Shown: positions 51,580 to 59,694 of the stretch, piece after piece
Layout: every line of letters begins with the position of its first letter
Numbering within the stretch: position 1 is the stretch's first letter
Source of the DNA: Leptospirales bacterium
GTDB lineage: Bacteria > Spirochaetota > Leptospiria > Leptospirales > Leptonemataceae
Direction: 5' to 3'
NCBI GenBank assembly: GCA_019694655.1
Contig: JAIBBN010000005.1
Location: 122,035-186,034, forward strand
Length of the DNA: 64,000 nt
Translations under genes and position numbers: made by a program
Notes under the pieces: generated by a model
Database searches by the model: none
Told to the model about the DNA's origin: nothing
What the model saw: the letters and a program-made list of their open reading frames with translations, nothing else

Positions 51580-52146
51580 ATGCCTCATCCATTGACTCGC
51601 CAACTACTTGAAGCGGCTCGAAATGACATCTACCGCTTCAGTGCGGAGCCTTTTCGACTCGCCTCGGGAATCTTATCCAATCACTATTTCAACTGTAAGC
51701 GAATTACCATGCACCCCGGTCGCCTCAGCCTGATGGCGCGAGCGCTGCGCGACGAACTGATTCCGCTTTCGGGCGAAGCTCCGGAGGCGATTGGCGGACT
51801 GACCATGGGCGCCGATCCGATCGCCTATGCGCTATCACTGGCTTACCATGATGCCGGCCGCACCTGCTTTCCGCTGATTGTGCGCAAGGAAGCCAAACAG
51901 CATGGAACCGGACAGCGTATTGAGGGCGAAGCGGCAAAGGTCAAAAGCGTATTGTTGATTGATGACGTGGTAACAACCGCCGGATCTGCATTGAAAGCGC
52001 TGGAGGCTTTTCGACAGGCGGGTCTCTTCGTCCAGCGCGCAATCTGCATTGTGGATCGCGAGGAGGGCGGCCGCGAGGCCTTGCGAATTGCCGGCGTGGA
52101 ACTCTTTTCGTTGTTCAAAAAGAGCGACTTTATCGCCGGGGCGTAG
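51580..52146 (+). CDS. pyrE: Orotate phosphoribosyltransferase
   Basis: The 188-residue enzyme converts orotate and PRPP to OMP in pyrimidine synthesis. The PRPP-binding signature is VLLIDDVVTTAGSALKALEAF. IGGLTMGADPIAYALSL and VRKEAKQHGTGQRIEG (active-site loop) are also present. Length and motifs fit the family. The ATG at 51580 is right at the start of the conserved region. No other pyr genes are in the window. The gene converges on the DUF1577-type gene (52174). Confidence 0.94.
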   Translation: MPHPLTRQLLEAARNDIYRFSAEPFRLASGILSNHYFNCKRITMHPGRLSLMARALRDELIPLSGEAPEAIGGLTMGADPIAYALSLAYHDAGRTCFPLIVRKEAKQHGTGQRIEGEAAKVKSVLLIDDVVTTAGSALKALEAFRQAGLFVQRAICIVDREEGGREALRIAGVELFSLFKKSDFIAGA

Positions 52147-52173
52147 CCGTCAGCCGCTGCTTGCTGCAAATAG

Positions 52174-53352
52174 TCAGCGCGTCTTGCCGTCCGATTGCTG
52201 TCGGGCAAGCTGCTCCTTGTGTCTGGCTTCAAGCTTGGCGACGTATTCCTCAAAGCGTTTGATCTCGCCGCCGCGCGACGAACTTCCGGAGATCTGTACG
52301 GCCAGGATGAGATCGCCGCTTTCGCGCATCTTGTAGGCGCCGCGAATGGTGCCGTAAAGCGTAATCGGCGCCTGTAGCTTGAACAGCAGATCAAAAGTAA
52401 ATCCATTCTGGCGCTCGAGGTATTCCCTGAGTTCTGGATGGTTGATGATGCACTTCAGACCGCCGCGGGAGAGATTGATCAGTTCCTGGCGTTCCTGAAT
52501 AAAAACCGTATTCGAGTCGCGAATACGGTCCACAAGCTGGAAGGCCATTTCCCGCAGCTGCAGTACATCATCGGTTGTATAGTGTTTGCTGCGGCTCTGG
52601 ACCCGAATGTAGCCCAGCGGGATGCTCTGTAAATCGTGAGTAATGTAGATGACGGGAACGATGATTTCGGAGATGATCTTGCCGCGCCGGTATTCCTCCA
52701 TGGTCTTGCGCAGCGCGTCGTCCAGCGCATCGTGATAATCCAGATAGCCCTCGCCTGGCGCCCTGTAGCTCTCTATCTCGCGCGTGTCCGTCAGCAAGGC
52801 GGAGCGTCCGGTCTTGCGCACCTCGTCAAGCAGCGAGCCGCGTCCGCTGAAGACGTCGATCTTTACGAAATCGTGCTGCGCCTTGAGCGTTTGCTCTACG
52901 GTAGAGAAATTGACCTTCACCGAGGTGGGGATATTGAAAAGCGTTGCGTCGATGGAATGTTTGGAGGCTCGAAAATTGGTCAGACAGGCTTCGTCCTGTC
53001 GGATCAAGAAACGCTGCGAGCTTCGCTCCATGCGCGCTATGGCTGCGGTCTTTAGCTGCATGGTGTAGAGGTTGCCCTGGCCCGTGGGGCCGATGACGAC
53101 GCCCTGGACATGCATGTAGCGTCCCAGAATACGAAAGAGCGTTAGCTCCTCATCCTTGCCGGGCGTTAGCTGGCCCATATCGACAGAAAGAATATTCAGA
53201 TCGTTAAAGCCGGCAATCACCACCGGCGCAGGCGGGTCGCCGCCCTTTACATACATGGTGTTGTTGGCCAGGTACTTCTTCAGCAGATGCTGGATCTTCT
53301 CCTGGTCGACGATGACCTCAAGATCGCGGACGTTGTTGCGCACTGGCTCCAT
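52174..53352 (-). CDS. DUF1577-type protein with PilZ-like region
   Basis: The 392-residue protein matches what I recall of DUF1577, a family known from Leptospira. The C-terminal third has a PilZ-like signature: RQELINLSRGGLKCII, which is the RxxxR plus N-x-S-x-x-G form that binds cyclic di-GMP. The rest is mixed alpha/beta without named domains. A role in responding to c-di-GMP is inferred. HD-GYP (47228-49216) in the same window would be an opposing enzyme. The ATG at 53350-53352 is used. It is convergent with pyrE. Confidence 0.75.
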   Translation of the reverse strand: MEPVRNNVRDLEVIVDQEKIQHLLKKYLANNTMYVKGGDPPAPVVIAGFNDLNILSVDMGQLTPGKDEELTLFRILGRYMHVQGVVIGPTGQGNLYTMQLKTAAIARMERSSQRFLIRQDEACLTNFRASKHSIDATLFNIPTSVKVNFSTVEQTLKAQHDFVKIDVFSGRGSLLDEVRKTGRSALLTDTREIESYRAPGEGYLDYHDALDDALRKTMEEYRRGKIISEIIVPVIYITHDLQSIPLGYIRVQSRSKHYTTDDVLQLREMAFQLVDRIRDSNTVFIQERQELINLSRGGLKCIINHPELREYLERQNGFTFDLLFKLQAPITLYGTIRGAYKMRESGDLILAVQISGSSSRGGEIKRFEEYVAKLEARHKEQLARQQSDGKTR

Positions 53353-53645
53353 AGCTTCAGCATCGACGGATCAGCGGCGGCCATGCCAAATGCAATCAAA
53401 AGGCCAGTCCTCGGGCCGTCCGGAGAGGGGTCAGCGGCGCCCTCCCGGAACAGTCACGCCGCCGGCCGACATAATTCGCACGATGGCGCCTCATTTCTAA
53501 GCAGACTGCTGGAAACATGAGATAGGTTCTGTCACTTTTATTGTGCACCGCGTACAGAGCAGGCGAAAATCGATCGGCCAGACCTTTGCCTGCCTGGCAC
53601 GGAAACTGCATCCTGAACCATGCATCAGCACAACGGAGGACCTCT
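53353..53645. other. Intergenic region upstream of the porin-like gene
   Basis: These 293 bases lie between two divergent genes (DUF1577-type and porin-like), so promoters for both are expected here. A GGAGGA ribosome binding site for the porin-like gene ends the region. I find no promoter pair, operator or hairpin I can defend. Confidence 0.35.
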
Positions 53646-54755
53646 ATGCTGAAAAAAATCTCAGCGTTCAGCCTAATGCTCACGCTGACCTCGGCGCCTG
53701 TCTTTGCAGAAGACCTGCCGGACGTCAATGTGGACGTAGGACTGAACTTTGTCTCTAACTACATCTTCCGCGGAGCGGACCTGCATCAAGGCCGTGCGCA
53801 ACAGAAGGGCGAATCCTATGGCGCCAATACAGGTGAGTGGGCCTTCCAGCCGACGATCACCTTCAATGGACCTTCGGGATTGTTCTTCAATATCTGGGGA
53901 TCGTTTGCAACCGCCGGTCGCAAGGACACGGATACAGACCTTCGTTTCCAGAGCGCTCCTGGCGGGGCCGTAGCTACGACTACCGGAAACGTTGACGCAC
54001 CGTCGATTGTAGCTGCTTACCAATCGGTAACGCTTGCCCAGGCCCTTTCTCAGGATCGCCGTGTCGGAGCTGTTCCTGGTTTCTACAAGGAAGCGAACGG
54101 TCTGGAACGTGCGGACGAAATCGACCTGACGCTTGGCTACAACACGTCGACTAAAGAAGGCAATTTTGGATTTGGTTTGGTGCATTATACCGGCCCAAAC
54201 CCGGATACCAAGACAGCCTTCCCACAGACGACGGAGGTATTCTTTACCTACGCTCTGCCCTTCCTGACTGAGCTGACCTTCAGCTACTACACGGATACGG
54301 AAGCTTTCAATGATGCCAATTACTACAACCTGGCCTACGGATCTTCCGTAAGCATGACCGATGATCTTTCGCTGTCCTATAAGGTGGCTGCGGGCTACGG
54401 CGCGCAAAATCGTTTGCAGGGCTGGCAGGATGTCACAGGAACGATTGGCGTAAGCTTCAGCGGCTTTACCGTTGGCTTTAACTACGTTTATCGTCCGGAC
54501 ATTCGCTTTTTCGATACCGACAATGCGACCGGCAACAATGACGGATCTGCGGCATGGTTGAATGGCACCTCGACCCGCGGCGATGGATTGGTAGCTGACC
54601 CGGCTAGAAACAACGGGCCGATCAATTCCTATATTAACAGCGCGATCCAGGCGCAGCTGACTCAGTTGACGGGAGGCGGGTACACCTATACTCCGCGTCA
54701 GAAACTGCCAACCGGCCTCTGGTTCGTAAACGTAGGATACAGCTTCTCGATCTGA
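53646..54755 (+). CDS. Outer-membrane porin-like protein
   Basis: The 369-residue protein has a signal peptide (MLKKISAFSLMLTLTSAPVFA-ED). The mature protein alternates aromatic and polar residues, with NFVSNYIFRGADLHQG near the start, as in gcw_chp/TIGR02001-type barrel proteins. Strand-like segments such as LTFSYYTDTEAFNDANYYNL repeat, and it ends GLWFVNVGYSFSI with a terminal aromatic/aliphatic pattern. A porin or channel in the outer membrane is likely; the solute is unknown. ATG at 53646 follows GGAGGACCTCT. Its strong signals and separate terminator suggest high expression. Codon use is less GC-rich than in its neighbours. Confidence 0.7.
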   Translation: MLKKISAFSLMLTLTSAPVFAEDLPDVNVDVGLNFVSNYIFRGADLHQGRAQQKGESYGANTGEWAFQPTITFNGPSGLFFNIWGSFATAGRKDTDTDLRFQSAPGGAVATTTGNVDAPSIVAAYQSVTLAQALSQDRRVGAVPGFYKEANGLERADEIDLTLGYNTSTKEGNFGFGLVHYTGPNPDTKTAFPQTTEVFFTYALPFLTELTFSYYTDTEAFNDANYYNLAYGSSVSMTDDLSLSYKVAAGYGAQNRLQGWQDVTGTIGVSFSGFTVGFNYVYRPDIRFFDTDNATGNNDGSAAWLNGTSTRGDGLVADPARNNGPINSYINSAIQAQLTQLTGGGYTYTPRQKLPTGLWFVNVGYSFSI

Positions 54756-54825
54756 GTAACGAAAGACTGGAGGACGTCATTATAACTCCGTTGTGAGTTC
54801 CTGAATTTTCTCCAGAGTTGCTTCC

Positions 54826-54857
54826 AAAGCCCGGTCATCGCGACCGGGCTTTTTTTT
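54826..54857 (+). terminator. Rho-independent terminator after the porin-like gene
   Basis: AAAGCCCGGTC and GACCGGGCTTT form an 11-bp stem around ATCGC, followed by a T run. It follows the porin-like gene by 70 bases and overlaps the end of the convergent Crp/Fnr gene. Confidence 0.9.
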
Positions 54858-55470
54858 GTTCGCTCTTGCTACGCCCGCGAATGCGACTGAGGGCCACCGG
54901 CGTAACGCCAATATAGGATGCGATGTGAAATTGATGCAGCCGACCCTCAAGGCCTGGATGATCGGCCTGAAAGGCCTCGTAGCGCTCGCGCGGCGAAAGC
55001 AGAAGAAAATCCATCTCCCGCTTTTCTTTTTTGGAATACAGCGTTTCGGCGACGCGTCGCCCCAGGCGTTCCCAGCAGCTGTGACGCGAAAAAAGCGCCG
55101 CGTATTCGCCAAGCGATAGTGTCAGGAGCTCCGAATCTTCCAGAGCCTGAATCAAAAAATTACAGGCTTCGCCGCGAATGATTGGCCCATAGGCGGCCAT
55201 GAAGTGTCCTTCCCAGCTAAAGGTCTTGTTGAACTCGGCGCCGGCGGACGACAGGTAGTACTGTCGAAACAGGCCGCGACGTACAAAGGCAACCTCATGC
55301 GGCGAATCGCCGGGACGCAGGTAGAATGCGCCGGCCGCAATTTTGCGCGGTCGCAATCGCTGACAGAGATAGCGCTGCTCACTCTGTGGCAGCTCCGCAA
55401 AGCGGCCAATGGCCTCGATCAAATCCTGGAACTGGACCTGCGGATCGGATGTAGCTGCGGACGTAGCCAC
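54835..55470 (-). CDS. Crp/Fnr-family transcription regulator
   Basis: The 211-residue protein has a cyclic-nucleotide-binding-like fold (about 20-135, with RPRKIAAGAFYLRPGDSPHEV and FVRRGLFRQYYLS) and a C-terminal helix-turn-helix (about 175-205, LHQFHIASYIGVTPVALSRIRGR). It would bind DNA in response to a small molecule. There is no Cys cluster of the FNR type, so it is not an oxygen sensor. Two class III cyclases in the window could supply its ligand, an inference. The listed start is a GTG at 55468-55470; a frame starting at 55578 would add 36 basic, low-complexity residues and overlap the DJ-1 gene. The start is uncertain. Confidence 0.8.
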   Translation of the reverse strand: MATSAATSDPQVQFQDLIEAIGRFAELPQSEQRYLCQRLRPRKIAAGAFYLRPGDSPHEVAFVRRGLFRQYYLSSAGAEFNKTFSWEGHFMAAYGPIIRGEACNFLIQALEDSELLTLSLGEYAALFSRHSCWERLGRRVAETLYSKKEKREMDFLLLSPRERYEAFQADHPGLEGRLHQFHIASYIGVTPVALSRIRGRSKSEQKKARSR

Positions 55471-55537
55471 GTCCTGATCGCGCGCTGCAACTGGGGCGTC
55501 GTCAAGACCGATTCCCCGCCCTGCGAGCTGCGCCCGC

Positions 55538-56317
55538 CTATTTGGCGGCCGCCGCCGGGGCCTTGCTTTCTTTGCCAAGCAGCTTCAAATATTGCAGGCC
55601 ATAGTTGTAAGCATCCCCTGGCCAGCGCGCCGTCAGTAGATTACCGTCCAGCACAGTGAATCCGCGACCCAGCTTTGTCTCCGAATCGCGAAAGAGCGGC
55701 TTGGGTCCTTCCTGGAAGTCGGAAGGATCTCGAAGAAAGGACATGACCTCGTCCTGGGTAGTGGTTTCTGGATAGGTGCGGTAGTACGTGCCCAACCAGG
55801 CGCGGGTCATGTTGTAAGCGGCCATTTCCTGGGAGCGAAGCAGGCAGGTGCATTTGCGTCCGTAAAGTACAGAGCGGCCATCGGCGCCCTTGCTGCGCGC
55901 CGCCAGCAGCACGCCGTGGCAGATGGCGCCTGTCGGCTTGCCGCTTTCGATAAATTTGGCTACGAAGGATTGCAGCTCCGTCGACTCGAGATATTGTTTT
56001 ACGCCCGGAGCGTGGCCGCCGTGCAGCATCAGGCCATCAAAATCAGCTACACGCAGCTTGCTGTAGAGCAAAGGCTTCAGGTAAGCCGGGGAGGCGACCA
56101 TTTCATTGTAGGCGTCGATCGCATCCTGCCGAGCGATCAGAATCTTTTTCCATACGCCCAGTCCGTTGCCGTCCAGCATGCGCTGGTCGCCAGCGCCGGG
56201 TTTGCCGTCAGCAGTCGCAAATTGCACCTCTACGCCGGCCCTTGTCAGCAGCTTCCAGGCAATGCTGGCCTCCGAAGGGTCAAAATCAGCGGTGGCCATC
56301 GGCATGATGATTTTCAT
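55538..56317 (-). CDS. DJ-1/PfpI-family protein
   Basis: The 259-residue protein has a DJ-1/PfpI fold. The nucleophile elbow is PTGAICHGVLLAARS with Cys133. FDGLMLHGGHAPGVKQYL is the first catalytic-side block. Members act as chaperones, glyoxalases or amidases, so the reaction is open. An insertion of about 25 residues before the elbow and a C-terminal extension (FTVLDGNLLTARWPGDAYNYG) are typical of the type-1 glutamine amidotransferase-like subgroup. ATG at 56315-56317 is at the start of the conserved region. The Crp/Fnr gene follows about 70 bases downstream and may be co-transcribed. Confidence 0.85.
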   Translation of the reverse strand: MKIIMPMATADFDPSEASIAWKLLTRAGVEVQFATADGKPGAGDQRMLDGNGLGVWKKILIARQDAIDAYNEMVASPAYLKPLLYSKLRVADFDGLMLHGGHAPGVKQYLESTELQSFVAKFIESGKPTGAICHGVLLAARSKGADGRSVLYGRKCTCLLRSQEMAAYNMTRAWLGTYYRTYPETTTQDEVMSFLRDPSDFQEGPKPLFRDSETKLGRGFTVLDGNLLTARWPGDAYNYGLQYLKLLGKESKAPAAAAK

Positions 56318-56394
56318 ATGCCAATTCTAGCACGGGGCCTTAGCTCTGTCATTAACTGCGGTTAAGCATTCTCGAAAAAAGAGAGCAAAACAAA

Positions 56395-58296
56395 TCATTG
56401 TGCCAGAGTCAGGGAGTCGATGCGCAGCTCGCCGCAGCCCCGCCACTGGATGCCCAGCAGATAGCGCTCCCCCTGTGGCAGTGGCAGATTAAAACTGCGA
56501 AGTTCGTAGGACGGGGAGTCTGGCGTCTGCGGCCAGGGCTGACCCGCCGCAGCGCCGCTTTGCAAGGAAATTGCACTTACAATTGGCAAAGAGCCCGGTC
56601 CGCAAACTTGCAGTCCTATAGAACGAGCGAGGAATTGAACCCGATTCTGGCCGTCAGAGCTGAACTCGCCTGAGATCAGATGAAAACCGCGCCTGCGCGG
56701 CCGAAGAGTGATCAGGCTGTGTCCGCCGATCGAGCGCACCGCGCGTCGTCCATCGACGAAGTCAATACGGTGGTTTAAGTTTTCAGAAGGAGTCCACTCT
56801 GCCTCGACGATCGGCGGGGCGAGGTGAATCAAGGCGGAGGAGACAGGGGGAGCGCTCTGTTTCGGTCCCCATAGCGCCAACTGCGCATCTTCGTAGAGCA
56901 GCGGACGATTCTGTTCCGAGATCTGGAGTAAGCGCTGACGATAATCTTGCAATGTTCCAAGTTGAAACCAGAAATCCGGGCTTGCTGCGCTCTTTGCCAG
57001 CAGCAGATAATGATCTTCCGGAAGCGACCTGTAGGTCTGAATCGAACGAAGATCACGGTGATCGGAAAAGAAAGGCGCAAAAGCGAGATTCAAGCTCAGC
57101 GGCGCCTCCGCCGGGATAAATGTGCGCGCCTGCCGCAATGAGTCTGCGAGACTGTGCACGCTGGCCGGCGGCAATCCGATTGCAAAGAAAGCAGTGCCGT
57201 AGACGATCGATGCCAGGGCCGGCAGCGGCAGCAGCATCTGCAGCGAAATCCAGGGTGCGATACGGGATTGAATCATTCGCAACGCGTCGATTGTCGCGGC
57301 CACGAAAAAGGGCAGGATAGCAAAGCTGTAAGGCAGCCAGATAAAGTTGGCAGATTCAGCGAGCGGGCGATTTAGCATAAGTACAAACAGATAGGGCAGC
57401 GCCGGCAAAAGCAGCCGCGGACGCAACAGCGGCAAAAACAGGAAGCCGCCCAGAACCTGCTGCAGGTAATCAAAATTTGCCTTTTGAAAGAGAGTCGCCC
57501 AGAACAATTGGGGCTTGAGCAGCGGGGACAGTAGCACCTCGCCAATGCTGCCGCCGAGGTGAGCGTAACGCTCGAAGCCAGTCAGCGCTACGCCCATGAT
57601 CTTTGGTGCAAAGATCATGGTGGTGAACAGGAACACTGCAACGCCAAGTAATGGAAAGAGTCGCCAGTACCAGCTGCGACGGAAAAGACCGAGCAAGGCA
57701 AAGCCTGCCAGCGCCAGAGCGACATCTTCGCGTACGCCTAACAGGAACAGGGACGACACTGTAAACAATCGCGGTCGATCTTTCTCGTAGGCATAAATCA
57801 TCAATCCAATGGGGACCAGGGACATTGTCGTGTCACGAAATCCAAAGCGAAACAGATAGTTAAGCGGCGAACACTGAACCGTGAGGATGGCCAGGCTCAG
57901 TAAGGCCATTCCACGCAACTGATATACGCGCCAGGCCAGTAGCGCAGTGATTGAGTAAAAACCAAGCAACCACAGGTCACCCCAGACAAAGGCGGCCCAG
58001 GGCGGTTGCAAGAAGGCGCGGAGCGCTCTATAGAAAGGAGCGACCAGGAAAAAGGAGGGTGAAAAGCGAATTTGAAAGAAATTTGGCGCTTCCAGTATGC
58101 TTCCGCCGAGTCCGCGCATTCGTCCTAGATTTTCCAGGACCTGTGCATAATAGGCAATATCGCCCGCCAGCGGAATGCGGGCCGAGTCAATCATCCAGTA
58201 CTGTGCGCGAAGGTGCAAGGCAAACCACAACAGGCCGATCAGACCGGCCAGCCAGGCGGCCCATCGGTTCAAGCGCAGTTCACGCAGATCGAACAC
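56395..58296 (-). CDS. DUF2079-like polytopic membrane protein (second copy)
   Basis: The 633-residue protein is a paralogue of the one at 3056-5065. Shared blocks include LTGFERYAHLGGSIGEVLLS (compare LTGLERYRYLGDGWSQILLS), the loop RFSPSFFLVAPFYRALRAFL and LPLLRPRLLLPALPYLFVLMLN. It has about ten membrane helices and a soluble C-terminal region of about 180 residues. The family is DUF2079, a predicted GT-C relative of unproven activity. The start is GTG at 58294-58296. The next gene upstream ends 51 bases away and also encodes a large membrane protein, so this is a three-gene group. Confidence 0.7.
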   Translation of the reverse strand: MFDLRELRLNRWAAWLAGLIGLLWFALHLRAQYWMIDSARIPLAGDIAYYAQVLENLGRMRGLGGSILEAPNFFQIRFSPSFFLVAPFYRALRAFLQPPWAAFVWGDLWLLGFYSITALLAWRVYQLRGMALLSLAILTVQCSPLNYLFRFGFRDTTMSLVPIGLMIYAYEKDRPRLFTVSSLFLLGVREDVALALAGFALLGLFRRSWYWRLFPLLGVAVFLFTTMIFAPKIMGVALTGFERYAHLGGSIGEVLLSPLLKPQLFWATLFQKANFDYLQQVLGGFLFLPLLRPRLLLPALPYLFVLMLNRPLAESANFIWLPYSFAILPFFVAATIDALRMIQSRIAPWISLQMLLPLPALASIVYGTAFFAIGLPPASVHSLADSLRQARTFIPAEAPLSLNLAFAPFFSDHRDLRSIQTYRSLPEDHYLLLAKSAASPDFWFQLGTLQDYRQRLLQISEQNRPLLYEDAQLALWGPKQSAPPVSSALIHLAPPIVEAEWTPSENLNHRIDFVDGRRAVRSIGGHSLITLRPRRRGFHLISGEFSSDGQNRVQFLARSIGLQVCGPGSLPIVSAISLQSGAAAGQPWPQTPDSPSYELRSFNLPLPQGERYLLGIQWRGCGELRIDSLTLAQ

Positions 58297-58347
58297 CGTA
58301 GCAAGAGTGCCGCGGCTATTGATCGCTTGTCTACCTTGATTCCGGAT

Positions 58348-59694
58348 TCAATGCTCGATCTCGCGCACCGTTCCATCCTGCTCGATAGCAAATCGACGGC
58401 CTGTCGAGTGCAGTTCTACGCCGTATAGTTCCAGGAACCATTCGATTCTTGTGCGTTGGTCTGCAAACGGCGCCTCGACGGAGGCAACCCTGATCTGCAT
58501 TCTCGAGATATCGTTAGCGGCGCGTAACAACGTTCCGTACTCAGGCAGGCGCTCTACAGGTGCGCGATCCCAGCGGCCAGCTTGCTGGCAAAGCAAGAGA
58601 ACCAAAACCAAATTTGGCAGGATCGCAACGCGGGATGCAATCCAATGCAATGCAGCCACGGCGGAAAGTGCGTAGGATCCAACCAGGGCGACTTGAAAAT
58701 ATAGTTCGTACTGCATGCGCCACGCTGCGTATCCAGCCCATGCGCCAAAAAGGACGCCAATGGAAAGAATCGCCCACTGCGGTCGCTTCCAGCAGGCGCC
58801 GATGGCAAGGAGCCAGGAGGCGACAATGATCGTTCGGGCATGCTGATAGTGCAAGTTGCCTTCCAGCAAAAGCTGCGCGGCCCCGTTCACGAGGTAACGG
58901 TAAGCAGCAGTGGTACGCAGTAGCGAAGGGTCCTGGAGCAAAGAATGGATGCTGAATGCGACCCCGCTTTGATCTGAGTCCAGGGCCCTGTGAAGATAAA
59001 CAAAGTACGGCGCCTGTAGCACCAGGACCAGCGCCGCCTGCATTGCCGTATTGCGCAGCGCTACGCCCGCGCCACACTTCAGAATAGCGCTAGCGGCCAG
59101 AACCATAAATACCGCGATGCTAACAAAAATTGCCGGGAAATGAGCGCAAAAGGCCAGCCAGGCGCTGGCGCTGGCCATCAGCAGGGACCCTGGACGCGGC
59201 CCTCGCCAATAATTTAAACTGAATGCAATGGCCAGCTGAGCCAGTGCGGTAGCTACGGACGGATTCCACGCGGTGGCGCCAGAAAAGGACGCTTCCCACG
59301 GAGAACTGGCAGCCAACAGGAAGCCTACGGTTGCAACTGCAAAACTGGTTTGCCGGAGCAACTCAAAGTAGAAAACTGCAAGAGCTATTGCGCAAAAAAG
59401 TGCGATTCCCATTCCGCCGGCGTGTGGCAAACTTCCATAGAACGGAGTAAAGAGCCGCGCTGATAGCCACAGAACCCAGTAAAAAACCGGTCCATAAGAG
59501 ACTCCCCCGTCAAAGCGCGGCGTGCCGGCCAGCGGCAAATCGAAAAAACTGCTCTGGACAATGCGCCAATCGCGCATCTGGTCGCCAAATAGTTGAAAGT
59601 GCTCGCTGATGCCATGGACGCGAAAGAGAAACGCATAGACGCCGGCCGCGACGGCCAGCAGCAAGCGCCGCTGTCGGTAGAGCGCTTCAATCAT
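58348..59694 (-). CDS. GT-C-like polytopic membrane protein
   Basis: The 448-residue product has about nine membrane helices. The first extracytoplasmic loop holds FQLFGDQMRDWRIVQ, an acidic motif in the position of the catalytic Asp of GT39/ArnT-like enzymes. The soluble tail is about 60 residues. No substrate can be assigned. I chose the ATG at 59692-59694 (MIEALYRQRRLLLAVAAGVY); a longer frame lies within the upstream gene, whose stop overlaps this start by eight bases. It is the middle gene of a three-gene membrane-protein group (56395-61396). Confidence 0.55.
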   Translation of the reverse strand: MIEALYRQRRLLLAVAAGVYAFLFRVHGISEHFQLFGDQMRDWRIVQSSFFDLPLAGTPRFDGGVSYGPVFYWVLWLSARLFTPFYGSLPHAGGMGIALFCAIALAVFYFELLRQTSFAVATVGFLLAASSPWEASFSGATAWNPSVATALAQLAIAFSLNYWRGPRPGSLLMASASAWLAFCAHFPAIFVSIAVFMVLAASAILKCGAGVALRNTAMQAALVLVLQAPYFVYLHRALDSDQSGVAFSIHSLLQDPSLLRTTAAYRYLVNGAAQLLLEGNLHYQHARTIIVASWLLAIGACWKRPQWAILSIGVLFGAWAGYAAWRMQYELYFQVALVGSYALSAVAALHWIASRVAILPNLVLVLLLCQQAGRWDRAPVERLPEYGTLLRAANDISRMQIRVASVEAPFADQRTRIEWFLELYGVELHSTGRRFAIEQDGTVREIEH